This document shows, piece by piece, positions 20,717-30,348 of a stretch of 64,000 nt of DNA. How positions within the stretch are numbered: the first letter of the stretch is position 1; each line of letters opens with the position of its first letter. The notes beneath the pieces are model-generated. The model saw only the letters and a list, made by a program, of their open reading frames with translations, did no database searches and had not been told where the DNA came from. The position numbers and the translations under genes are program-made. This DNA comes from Anastatus disparis (lineage: Eukaryota > Arthropoda > Insecta > Hymenoptera > Eupelmidae), in the NCBI GenBank assembly GCA_017163975.1, contig JAFFSR010000395.1:1434001-1498000 (forward strand), given 5' to 3'.

Positions 20717-20887
20717 ATGGGAGTGGTTTATAACAATAAAAATAACAAAGGGTATATAAGTAAATCGAGATGGCATTCGAACATCAGTCGTCATCGACAA
20801 GTCAAAGTATTAACACGGCAGAACATTCAGTTTTTGAAAAGCCAAGGCTTAAAAATAAGAGCTCCTAGTGGAAAATTACGTACTTAA
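20717..20887 (+). CDS. Small basic ORF, 56 aa, upstream of capsid gene
   Basis: Open frame starting MGVVYNNKNNKGYISKSRWH and ending SGKLRT, rich in Lys/Arg/Asn, three bases after the penton stop and 21 before the capsid start. Size, charge and position would suit a DNA-condensing core peptide as in adenoviruses, but no family is recognised. The frame contains the TATATAAG and TCAGT of the probable capsid promoter, so its conservation could also come from the promoter. Confidence 0.4.
   Translation: MGVVYNNKNNKGYISKSRWHSNISRHRQVKVLTRQNIQFLKSQGLKIRAPSGKLRT
20753..20788 (+). promoter_or_regulatory. Core promoter of the major capsid gene
   Basis: TATATAAG (20753-20760) and TCAGT (20784-20788) put the probable start A 33 bases below the TATA box, the same arrangement as at polB. 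The capsid ATG lies 123 bases downstream. Confidence 0.55.
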
Positions 20888-20908
20888 TTTTTTGCTGTTT
20901 TCAAAGAA

Positions 20909-22117
20909 ATGGAGGAAATTCTAAACATAAGGACAGGAGTAACATTGGATGAGTCAATAGCTCACTGTGAGGTGCACGCGTATCAGCCTTACACCTCGTC
21001 AAATTTCAATAATAGCGATGAAATTCGCATATCAATTCAACATCAAGATTTAAATCTTTTGCCTTCGCGGAGTTCTCTACACATAGTGGGAAAATTAACT
21101 CAACAAGATGGCACTGCTTTAGCAAGAACTAACTTAGTTAATAATGGCATCTGTCATCTATTCGAGGAAGTTCGCTATGAAATTAATGCTATAGAGATCG
21201 ATCGCTGTAAGAATGTTGGATTGACTACCGTTATGAAGGGTTGGGTATCACTCAATCCTAGTCAGAGTTTGATTATAGAAAATGCTGGTTGGATTGATAT
21301 AACGAAAACTCCGAAGATCATTAATAACAATGGCTATTTTGATATTTTCATACCTCTCAGTATGATTTTAGGCTTTGCCGAAGATTATCGCAAAATCATA
21401 GTCAATGTTAAACATGAACTTATCCTCACGAGATCCAGGAACGATATTAACAAAGTAATACAAACACCGAATGCTACTAATGCTTATGAAGATTTCAAAA
21501 TTGATCTTTTAAGGATCGAGTGGCTTATGCCTCACATACAGTTATCCAATGAACAAATCGAGAAAAATAAACCTATCTCAATGAGTTTTCGTTCCTGGGA
21601 ATTATACGAATATCCATTATTACCGGCATCAACGAGACATGTATGGACAGTCAAAACATCTAATCAGCTCGAGAAGCCTCGTTTTATTATTCTTGGTTTC
21701 CAGACAAATCGAAAAGGACAAAAAACTGCTAACGTTAGTCAGTTTGATCACTGCAATTTGAGCAATGTAAAACTATTTCTCAATTCTACATACTATCCTT
21801 ACGGAAATATGAATCTTGATATTGTCAATAATCAGTATGCAATATTATACGATATGTACGCTAATTTCCAAAATGCATACTATGGAAAGGAGTCCGAGCC
21901 AATGCTGAAAAAATCAGATTGTATCAATCACATGCCACTGATAGTCATCGATTGTCCAAAACAAAATGATTCTCTAAAGAGTGCTCCAGTTGATGTTCGT
22001 CTTGAATTCGAGACCATACAAAACTTTCCAGTTGGAACTTCAGCTTACTGTCTAATTTTACATGATAGAATCATAGAATACAACGCCATAAGCGGTGATG
22101 TCAGAAAATTAGTCTAA
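20909..22117 (+). CDS. Hexon-like major capsid protein, 402 aa
   Basis: Intact frame starting MEEILNIRTGVTLDESI. Conserved blocks include DEIRISIQHQDLNLLPSRSS, NGICHLFEEVRYEINAIEID and FIPLSMILGFAEDYRKIIVN, which I know from abundant insect adintovirus-like capsid genes. Length near 400 and the beta-rich character suit the double jelly-roll hexon of this lineage, though I cannot show the fold from sequence alone. It follows the penton frame as in Polintons and has its own TATA/TCAGT promoter. Copy B ends before this gene. One of the few late genes still open from start to stop. Confidence 0.8.
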   Translation: MEEILNIRTGVTLDESIAHCEVHAYQPYTSSNFNNSDEIRISIQHQDLNLLPSRSSLHIVGKLTQQDGTALARTNLVNNGICHLFEEVRYEINAIEIDRCKNVGLTTVMKGWVSLNPSQSLIIENAGWIDITKTPKIINNNGYFDIFIPLSMILGFAEDYRKIIVNVKHELILTRSRNDINKVIQTPNATNAYEDFKIDLLRIEWLMPHIQLSNEQIEKNKPISMSFRSWELYEYPLLPASTRHVWTVKTSNQLEKPRFIILGFQTNRKGQKTANVSQFDHCNLSNVKLFLNSTYYPYGNMNLDIVNNQYAILYDMYANFQNAYYGKESEPMLKKSDCINHMPLIVIDCPKQNDSLKSAPVDVRLEFETIQNFPVGTSAYCLILHDRIIEYNAISGDVRKLV

Positions 22118-22230
22118 AGGAGTGGGGATAGTCTGCAAAGAAGAGGGGATAGTCCACAAAGGAGTGGGGATAGTTTGCAAAGGAGTGATGATAGTAGGAT
22201 ATAAGAAAGCGAGAGCGAGCTGAGATCTCA
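22118..22230 (+). promoter_or_regulatory. Tandem ~21-bp repeats and TATA box before QGFK gene 2
   Basis: Immediately after the capsid stop a unit like GGAGTGGGGATAGTCTGCAAA occurs about four times (22118-22197). It is followed by GATATAAGAAAGCG, which repeats the TATATAAGAAAGCG of the polB promoter, suggesting the downstream gene shares early regulation. Confidence 0.55.
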
Positions 22231-22242
22231 TTCTTTAACAAA

Positions 22243-22734
22243 ATAGAATACGCAGTGGACTTACAAGGTTTTAAAAAGCCAGGTAAAGAGTTTGTTTTAA
22301 AAGAGTTGGCTGTTGTTCCTCTTGTTGAGTCGTCTGAACCAACGGTGCATATTTTCAAACCACCTTTTCCTTGGAAAAAGTTAATTACAAAATACAAGCG
22401 TGAAAATCTCTGGCTCGAGCTTTGCTATCATGGACTAGCTTGGAATTCTGGAGATCATGAGTATACTAAAATAGAAAAAATTCTTCGACAAACTCTACAG
22501 AACGCTACACAAGTTTTTGTGATTGGTAAAGTGAAAAAAGAGTGGTTAGAGAAGTTTGATTTTAAAGTTGTGGATATTAGTGAACTGGGTATTCCCCATT
22601 TTGATCAACGGCTAACTAAAACAGTCTCTTGTTCACATCATAATTGCATGTATAAAAATACATGTGTTGTTAACAACGTTAAATTAATACAAAAGTTGTA
22701 TTTCAGTGATTTCAGTGATTGGGTTATGGACTGA
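22243..22734 (+). pseudogene. QGFK-family accessory protein 2 (start codon lost)
   Basis: Aligned with its paralogs, the first codon at 22243 is ATA where the others have ATG; a GTG at 22255 is the next in-frame possibility. The body is open: DLQGFKKPGKEFVLKELAVV, LCYHGLAWNSGDHEY, KKEWLEKFDFKVVDISELG, and a C-terminal Cys/His segment (CSHHNCMYKNTCVVNNVKL). Function unknown. It lies in tandem with gene 3, 57 bases upstream. Confidence 0.65.
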
Positions 22735-22791
22735 GAAGACACTCGTGCAAATACCGACAGTGAATCAGAACTGTAAAAAAAAGTTATCAGC

Positions 22792-23262
22792 ATGGAGTAC
22801 TTGGTGGATATGCAGGGTTTCAAACAGTCTGGTGATGACTATATTCTCAAAGAGTTGGCTGTAATGCCGCTCAACGATGATACCGAACCTCTGGTACTCC
22901 TTTTCAACAAACCATATTCCTGGCGTAGACTTTCGGACGAGTTCAAAGAACAAAATACGTGGTTGAAATATTACTATCATGGTTTGTCATGGAACTCTGG
23001 TACCATTCCCTATACTGACGTAGGCAATATTCTTAGAGAAGCCTTACATGATGCGACCAAAATTTTTGTCGTGGGTAGCATAAGAAAAAAATGGCTAGAA
23101 CGCTTCAAGTTCAAAGTTTATGACATCACCGAAATGGGTTTTCCACCAGCTGATAAAATAAAGCTTGTGACTGTTTGCCCTAATCACAATGATACATACA
23201 AAGCTCGTTGTGCTCTGCACAATGTGAGACTTATGAAAAAATACTTTACTAAAAATAAATAA
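22792..23262 (+). CDS. QGFK-family accessory protein 3, 156 aa
   Basis: Intact frame: MEYLVDMQGFKQSGDDYILK at the start, YYYHGLSWNSGTIPY in the middle, KWLERFKFKVYDITEMGFPP, and CPNHNDTYKARCALHNVRLM near the end. This is the best-preserved family member here. The acidic DxQ start, the His-Gly-Leu block and the terminal HxxxxxxxCALxNV faintly recall DEDDh exonucleases, with catalytic acids altered; that is inference only. The family is recurrent in hymenopteran viral-like DNA to my knowledge. Confidence 0.75.
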   Translation: MEYLVDMQGFKQSGDDYILKELAVMPLNDDTEPLVLLFNKPYSWRRLSDEFKEQNTWLKYYYHGLSWNSGTIPYTDVGNILREALHDATKIFVVGSIRKKWLERFKFKVYDITEMGFPPADKIKLVTVCPNHNDTYKARCALHNVRLMKKYFTKNK

Positions 23263-23309
23263 GTTGATTTATGCTACCATAGAAAGTAAAAAGGAGAGAT
23301 AATGCTTAA

Positions 23310-23362
23310 TGGATGTATCTCACAGGTGGAGGGCGATGGTTGGGGCTCTCACCACTTCCTAA
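23310..23362 (-). repeat. Element-end motif, inner right copy (copy A)
   Basis: Reverse complement of the 5511 motif (core GGTTGGGGCTCTCACC), lying between QGFK gene 3 and the second small conserved gene. Confidence 0.6.
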
Positions 23363-23518
23363 AAAAAAACAAAGTTTTTGTTTAATGTCATCCTATGGAG
23401 GGGGAGATCTGCGCAGTAGTCACGTCTCAACCGCTACTTAAGAGAACTCCCGAACCAGTTCGAGTCATTCATTTATCAGACTCTGCTAAGTAAACTTAGA
23501 ATTCTTTATCAGAGAAAT

Positions 23519-23830
23519 ATGGATCTTGATAAATTCAACGAGGCAGCTCGTGGACGCGTCCATCGTGCCATTGGGAATATATTCCCCTTAAAGAAAGATC
23601 AGACTTATTATGTGAGTGAGTTTAGACCAGTTAAATGTGAGGATAAGTTTAGATTGATGGCAACTTTAGATCACGAATGGCGCATTTTTATTCCATCTCG
23701 CGCATGCAGAGCCTTACAGGAAAATAAGGAGTTTAACTTCGAGTTGCAAGAGGCCATTAAAAATTTTAAGTTGTTTGTGAAGTATTTAGATGATGACAAC
23801 GGAAAAGGTCTCGAGTTCTCCTTGAAATAA
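23519..23830 (+). CDS. Small conserved adintoviral protein, second member, 103 aa
   Basis: Intact frame MDLDKFNEAARGRVHRAIGN with a diverged body resembling the 14192 product (shared ARG, PLKK, an internal FxIFIPSR region, NFKLFVKYL near the end). It is preceded by a 150-base leader after one end motif. Paralogy inside one element suggests an ancient duplication; the function is unknown. Confidence 0.7.
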   Translation: MDLDKFNEAARGRVHRAIGNIFPLKKDQTYYVSEFRPVKCEDKFRLMATLDHEWRIFIPSRACRALQENKEFNFELQEAIKNFKLFVKYLDDDNGKGLEFSLK

Positions 23831-23911
23831 GCGCTTGGAAGTTAACGGAGAGGTATACAAGTCATGAGTGCACTTCTCGGAGTAAGAGGTTGACAAGTGG
23901 CGATTCTTGGT

Positions 23912-23966
23912 TGTACCTCACAGATGAAGGCGAAGGTTGGGGCTTCCATCACTTCCTATAAAAAGC
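23912..23966 (-). repeat. Element-end motif, outer right copy (copy A)
   Basis: Contains GGTTGTACCTCACAGATGA and AAGGTTGGGGCTTCC, the reverse complement of the left-end motif. It ends about 30 bases before the myristoylation-type ORF. Confidence 0.6.
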
Positions 23967-23996
23967 TAACACGTCATAATTCACATTCATTTCATC

Positions 23997-24158
23997 ATGG
24001 GACAGACTCCAAGTCATACCACTCAAAATTGTTCAGAGTACACTCCTCTTCTTCCACCTGATAAAAAGGTGAAGGATGAGAAAACAACATGGAAAGAGTA
24101 CTATGAAAAATATAAATCACAAATGCCATCTAAGGATATAAAATATAAAAAGCTATAA
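23997..24158 (+). CDS. Small ORF with N-myristoylation-type start, 53 aa
   Basis: Open frame beginning MGQTPSHTTQ, with EYTPLLPPDKK and a Lys/Tyr-rich helical C-terminus (WKEYYEKYKSQ). Gly2 and Ser6 fit an N-myristoylation signal, so membrane attachment is plausible. No homolog is recognised. It follows an end motif and a TATAAAAAG box (about 23958), supporting expression. It is the last candidate gene of copy A. Confidence 0.5.
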   Translation: MGQTPSHTTQNCSEYTPLLPPDKKVKDEKTTWKEYYEKYKSQMPSKDIKYKKL

Positions 24159-24163
24159 GTTTT

Positions 24164-24505
24164 TAACTTAGTAGATAATGGACAAATAATTCTGCTTCAC
24201 ATGAATTAGAATCAATCTCCCCACTCCAACTCGTTTCTGCAATTCTACTTCAGGTGAATTCGAACTGGTCCCCCCACCTCTATACCGATTCGAATTCATA
24301 CCAAGGTAAATTCAAACTGGTTCCCCCACCTCTATACCGATTTTGCTTAAAAAGATCCTAAGCTAATTCTACTTCACCTCTACTTCAGGTGAATTCGAAC
24401 TGGCCCCCCACCTCTATGCCGATTCGAATTCATATCAATTCTAATTCAGGTGAATTAGAATCGGCATGAATTCGAATCGGCATAGTTTATCTACTAAGAA
24501 ACATT
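24164..24505. repeat. Foldback with AATTCGAACTGG/CCCCACC tandem units
   Basis: Bounded by inverted CTTAGTAGATAA (24168) and TTATCTACTAAG (24487). Inside are three repeats of about 60 bp sharing CAGGTGAATTCGAACTGG, a C-run, CCACCTCTATACCGAT, and then an inverted partial unit. It may be the very end of copy A or a separate small repeat. Confidence 0.6.
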
Positions 24506-25422
24506 TTTGACAAAAAATATTGACCTACAATACAGCCATTTAAAATAAAATAACCGTTAACTGTGCGAGCATTTTCTAAGCATATGCTAATTAACGCTTT
24601 TTTAAATATAAAATTTTTAATTCAGACTTTCTGTTCTTCGCATCACCAGTTTAGAAGAATTAAAACTTTTTTCAAATCCTCAAACGCAGTTTAATGCAGA
24701 ATTTGTATCCAAAAAATAATATGAAATAAAAAAATTTTTCTAATAAGTAATATTGGCAATCAAAATTTTAAAAACGTTTTTTTTTAAATATAGATTATTT
24801 TCTTAATTTGAATGTAATGAAAATTTTTATTTGATATTAAGTCTTCTCTTTTTAAATTCTTCTTTACTTTATAGATCTATTTTATATAAGTAATTTGTAA
24901 AATTAATTATTCTGACAGATTTTCTTTTATAATTGTAGTCAAAGCTCATTTATTTTGATTTCTATGAAGTAATAATAACATTATTGTGTTTTATATATTT
25001 TAAAGATAATATGTTTATAAATATAATTTGTAAATAGATCAAACAAATTTATGCATAACATTAAAAAAAAATTTATAAAATATTAATTAAACTTTGAACA
25101 TAAATAAATTAAAAATGTACTTAAAAAGAGTATATCATTTGAAAATTGTTTAAAACCTTATGAGAAATATGTTTGATAATAGAAAATGTTAAATGGAAAG
25201 TATTAAAACATAATAATGTAATAAAAATGTTTAAGACATTAATAATAAATCTAAAATATCATTAAATAAATGAATGTTCTTGAATAAAGTTCAAAATTTG
25301 GATATTTTTAACGAAAGGGATAATATGTTTTGAATAAATATTATATATAGTTAAAATATACAAGTAGAAATAGAGTAAAAAATTTATTATATATTGTATG
25401 CTACAACTTTTAACAAATATGT
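24506..25422. other. AT-rich spacer, nothing recognised
   Basis: Very AT-rich DNA with poly-A/T runs and no coding sequence or clear repeat. Confidence 0.45.
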
Positions 25423-27155
25423 GGCTGATTCCATTCAGATTCATGTAGGCCATCACTGATCGAATTTTTTTTCTTCTTCTAAGTAATAAAAATACCTTCT
25501 ATTATGTATATGAAGATAAAATTTACCTCGTAGAACGCTCAAAAAATTTTTTTTTGTTTACTACAGCAATTTTAGTGTTGGATGTAAAAACAAAAATTCA
25601 AAAATTGAAAATGAACCTCTATTTTTAAATGACTATAGCTCCGTCAATTTTCAACCTTTTTGGGCGTTTTTTTAACGAAAGTGTGCGGAATCCTGTCTAG
25701 TTTTAAATGCAATCTCGATTTTTGTAAAACAATTTGATCTTACTGAGTTATTTACAAAAAACCGAAAAAAAGCGATTTTTTTCAAACACGATTTTCTCAA
25801 AAACTATATATTTTTTTTTTTGAAATTTTATATGATTTTATACATAAAAAATACTAACTTTTAGGGTAGGTGAGAATATGCGATTTTGCCTTTTTTTTTT
25901 TAACAGATTTTGAAACGTTTTTTTTTATATTTTCGATTTTAAAACATTGATACCATGGCGCATCGTACTATTTTTCCAACTTTACGTGTTCTTACGACTA
26001 TTTTTATGCTTTTATTTATCAATATATCAAAAATATCAACAATAATCTTTAAAATAAACACCGGATCGAATATTTTGATCAATTAGAACTAAAGTTATGA
26101 CGATTTAAAGTTTAAAAAAAAATGCTGAAACCTTAAATAAATATGATATTTACATTGAGGAAACGCAATTTTCGTTAAAGATTAAAATCTAAAGATAAAA
26201 ATTTTTTAATTTAAAAAAAAAGTTATTTTGATAAAAGGATACATAACCATTTATCCTCTTTTTATGGTACATTATTATAATAAAATTTTTAGCTATAAAT
26301 TTAACTATCGATAACTTAAAACAAAAACATATTGCGCAAGATCTTGATGAAATCATAACCATTTCTGATGGAGCTGCCAGTCATTTTAAAAATAGATATT
26401 AATTCTATGAGCTTCAAAGCTCAAAAGTAAACAGAAAATGGCTTTTTTCTGCAACAGGTCATGGTAAAGGCGCTTGTGATGCTATTGGTGGTTTAGTCAT
26501 ACATTATGCTACCACGCATAATCTGTCCAAGAAGAGTGCAGATTTTATTAGAAACGCTGAAAATTTCGCCACTCACGTATCAAAATATACTCCGTCGATT
26601 AACATTCTTGTTATCCGCAAGGATGAGTTAAAAGTTTTTCGACAGACAAAAAAAATGGAATGGTTAGGAAATGCAAAAGAAATTAAAGGTATTTAAAAGA
26701 TTTACTGTTGGAAAAGTGAACGAAACAAAATCTACACTGCCAAAACTTCGAGACATGAGTGGCAAGAAGTAAATTAAAAGGTTTTATTCAAATTCGGATT
26801 TTTTTATTCACATTAGTTCTCAATTCATTAGTGCTCATTTCTTAATTGTATCGCACATTATTTGTTCATTGAAAATGACCAAATAATATATTTTAGTATT
26901 TAAAAAATTCACCTTTTCAAACTTCGAAATTCAAATTCAAAATTCAAAATTTAAAATTCAAAATTCAAAGTAAATATATTTATTTAAAGTTTCAGCATTT
27001 TTTTTAAACTTCAAATCGTCGTAACTCTGGTTTTAATTGATCAAAATATTCGATCCAGGGTTTATTTTAAAGATTATTGTTGATATTTTTGATATATTAA
27101 TAAATAAAAGCATAAAAATAGTTGTAAGAACACGTAAAATTGGAAAACACACACA
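25423..27155 (+). mobile_element. DNA transposon remnant with inverted ends
   Basis: About 165 bp at 25972-26140 return as the reverse complement at 26985-27150 (word TTTTAAAGATTATTGTTGATA), enclosing transposase-like coding. The left outer part (25423-26140) also recurs inverted at 50740-51460. The outermost ends are uncertain; no duplication was identified. Confidence 0.6.
26341..26776 (+). pseudogene. DDE-type transposase-like remnant
   Basis: Frame with SDGAASHFKNR, a TAA after it, then WLFSATGHGKGACDAIGGLV and SADFIRNAENFATHV. The DGA-x-HFKN plus ATGHGKG-x-CD-x-IGG pattern is one I know from repetitive transposase-like insect proteins; the exact superfamily is not settled. The stop and the short length mark it as dead. 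Confidence 0.6.
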
Positions 27156-27535
27156 TGTGTTGAGTTAGATGCGTAGTATGCGTATAATTATTGAAGATCA
27201 AAAATTATTTGTAACTGTTTAGTGAATTTTTTTGAAGTCGGTTTTGTTTTTTGTTAAAAAATTTTTTTTTTCTATCAAATAAAAATAATGTGCAATAAAT
27301 ATTTAGTGCAATTTTTTAAATTGTTTGTTTTTGTTAAAAAATTTTTATTTTCTATCTTCTAGTGAATCCCCTTACTAAAAACGCAAATATAGGTAGACCC
27401 ACTAACTACATTAAACTTTCATTATTAATTCATAACGCAAGCATTAGTACACTACCAAGCAATATATAGCAAGAAAGAAAGAAGGCTCAACAGCACAGTG
27501 TTGTTATGTGTGCATGTATACATATTCAAGCTCAG

Positions 27536-27537
<2 letters not shown>

Positions 27538-27621
<84 letters not shown>
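27538..27621. repeat. (AG)n microsatellite
   Basis: About 42 uninterrupted AG units. The open frames through it are low-complexity artefacts. Confidence 0.98.
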
Positions 27622-27624
<3 letters not shown>

Positions 27625-28984
27625 AAACAAAACTCCCAGTTTTCTTAATTTGATAATTAGGTCATACAAACCGAATATTGGCCCAATAATTATAGGACAC
27701 GTATGAGACCTTCCTGCAGACATTCTCTATCAGATAAGAAAAAGTTTTTTCGAATCGGTTAAGAAATGACGGAGTTATGAGGTAACAGACATAAAAAAAA
27801 AAAAAAAATTCAGTCGAATTGAGAACTTCCTCCTTTTTGAAGTCGGTTAAAAATACAACAAAATAACGTTCACCACATACATTTAAAACTGTTTTAATAA
27901 TAAAATTATTGATAAATTATTTTTTTTTTCACATTGTTGGCTTGGACTACAATTTGGCTACTTCAAAAAAGTTTTTGTGTTAATTTTAAAATGAAAATTT
28001 CAATAAAAAAATTTATAAAGAATATTAATTTTTTGAATAATGAAATGTATAATTATATGTAATGAGACAATTTGCATAATGAAGTACATATATTTGATGT
28101 AAATTTGACAAAATTTTTTTTTTAAAGCATAAGAAAATTTTACGCTAATTTTCCATACTTATGTGTAAAATTTTGATACCATTTCCTATGAAAATGATTT
28201 TCAGAAATTCCACAAAACAGTGCAATACTATCAAATATATTACTTTTCAAATTTTATTGAATCATGCTTGAAAAGTAACTAAACAAATACATTTTTTTTC
28301 AATTAAATGGATACATTTTATTTTTCAGTTCACTTTATAATAGGTTTTTTTTTAGTTTTTCATCTAGTTCGATAACACATAGCGAATTTATGAGCAGCAT
28401 TATAATTAAACTATTTTTGTAACTATAAAAATTGAACCATTTTTTTAATAAATGTTTTTTGAACACCAATGGTATTTAACGTGATTTTTATTTGATGCGC
28501 TTTAATGAAATTGACAACACTTTTTAAAAAATATGCCTTATTAAAGCACATTTCCTAATTCTTTTATTTATTCTTTTATTATTCTTTTATTCATTTCAAG
28601 TCAAATTTTTGTTAAATCAATAAAAAATATAATAATAAAAATATTTAATTCACATAACCATAATAAACCATTTTAATAATTGATAATATTATAAAAATAT
28701 ATTCAATAAAAGAAGAAGAAAAAGTCCAATTTTTAAAAATATTAATGATATTCAATGTAATTTTTATTTTAAATGCGCTTTGATGAAGTTTAAATTCGTA
28801 AAATTATTTATTTTTTCAGGTAAATTTATTATTTTACTTATCTAAAATAAAATTAGAATTATTCATATTTATTTTCTACTTTTATTAAATCAGTTAAAAA
28901 TGTCATAAATTTATATAAATTTAGAAAAGGTCCTTTTTTTAAGGAACAAAAAAGGTTTTATTATTTGCAATTGAGTGAAAATGA
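27622..28984. other. AT-rich spacer, no gene
   Basis: No coding signal. The word TTTGAAGTCGGTT occurs at 27231 and again at 27836, perhaps edges of a short repeat. Confidence 0.4.
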
Positions 28985-29165
28985 AACTAGCTCGCCACAG
29001 CGGCCCAAAGGGCCGCTGTGGCTCGCACCTTGGTCTTTTCAGAGCTTCGCTTCGCTCAGCTCTGAAATGCCCTCGGGCCTTGCATCGCTTCGCGATGCAA
29101 GGCATGCAAAAAGCTCCGCTTCTTGCATATAAGGCACGACCGAAAACGCTCGCGCTTCGCACTCG
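28985..29165. repeat. GC-rich array of short hairpins
   Basis: An island in AT-rich DNA made of back-to-back palindromes: GCGGCCCAAAGGGCCGC, CAGAGCTTCG...GCTCAGCTCTG, CTTGCATCGC/GCGATGCAAG, GCAAAAAGC/GCTTCTTGC and a CGCTCGCGCTTCGC end. Most loops carry GCTTCGC. No protein or tRNA is supported. See findings. Confidence 0.8.
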
Positions 29166-30232
29166 CTATTTGATATTTAAAAAATATTAAAACAAATCAT
29201 TTACAAACGCAAAAGTCTTGAAAGTTAATCTTATTTCTTTTTTTCATTGTATTTTTTACCGCATCTTTCAACAGGAGGTTTGAATTCATTGTATTTATTT
29301 GAAAAAACAAATTTATAATTATTTTAATTTTTCTTGTGAATTAAGTTGATTGATTTCGAAAAAATTTATGTTATGTGAAAAAGACATATTTTCATTAATG
29401 CATACTTTTTAAAGTTTTGGATAGGATAATCTATCAAAAGTTATAAGAAAAAAAATAGTTCAGTAGCTTAAAAGTAAAGTTTTGTATTAAGTTTTTATTT
29501 GATCTGAATCATTCCGGCGGAGGATGATTTAAAACAATAATACAAATAAATATTGGCAGTTTAAAAAGAAATCGTTCAAGCGGTTTTAAAACAGTTATCC
29601 CTTTAGAGGTTAAAAAAATGATTTTTTGGTGATAACTTGAAAAAAACCAATTTTGAAAAAAAGTATATTAAATAAAATTTATAGAAAAAAATAAGATGCA
29701 TCTTTTTAATATTATATATATATTTTTTTAAATAATATTTATCAAATTATCATTAAAAAGCCTTTAATTTCAACATTTTCCATGAACAATTTGAAAAATA
29801 TTAACTTTAGAGAAAAATGTATGACATAAAAAAGATTTATTTTTTTATATTCTATAACTTTTATTAAATATACTTTTTGAAAAAAAATCGTATTTTTCAA
29901 GTTATTACCAAAAATCCACTTTTTTGACCATTTAAAAGGCGCCTATTTAAAAACGCTTCCAACGATTTTTTTCAAAATAGGAACGTTTACTTGTGTTATT
30001 ATTTGAAACAATTTCCCGTTTGAATAATTCAGATCGGATAAAAACTCGTCGAGAAAATTCATAAACTTGATTTCTCACACACATACATCCATACATACAT
30101 TTTAAGGAAGCCTCGTAATAGTCTTATTTTGCTATAAAAATAAGTTTTTTATCATAAAAAAACATATTTTAAAGGGTTACATTTTTCGCGATGTCGAAAA
30201 TATAAGGCACTTCCGTATAGCGGTCGTGCCTA
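29128..30232. repeat. Foldback element with TTAGGCACGACCG-type ends
   Basis: TAAGGCACGACCG at the left and its reverse complement CGGTCGTGCCTAA at the right bound the element. Inside, 29490-29700 is imperfectly inverted at 29860-30060 (word GATAACTTGAAAA). No coding capacity. Confidence 0.6.
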
Positions 30233-30348
30233 AAAACAACTATAATTTAAAATAATTTTTTTTTTCAATCTTGAATATCTTTTATTTAGTAGGAAAAAAT
30301 TACAGAACTAGCTTCGTTTTTATTTCATATTATTATAAGTGACATAGT

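Noticed and set aside
27506..27723. Open frames with Glu-Arg or Leu-Ser repeats on both strands
   Set aside because: They only read through the (AG)n microsatellite.
28911..29190. Short Ala/Arg/Cys-rich frames
   Set aside because: They arise from the GC-rich hairpin array; composition follows the palindromes.
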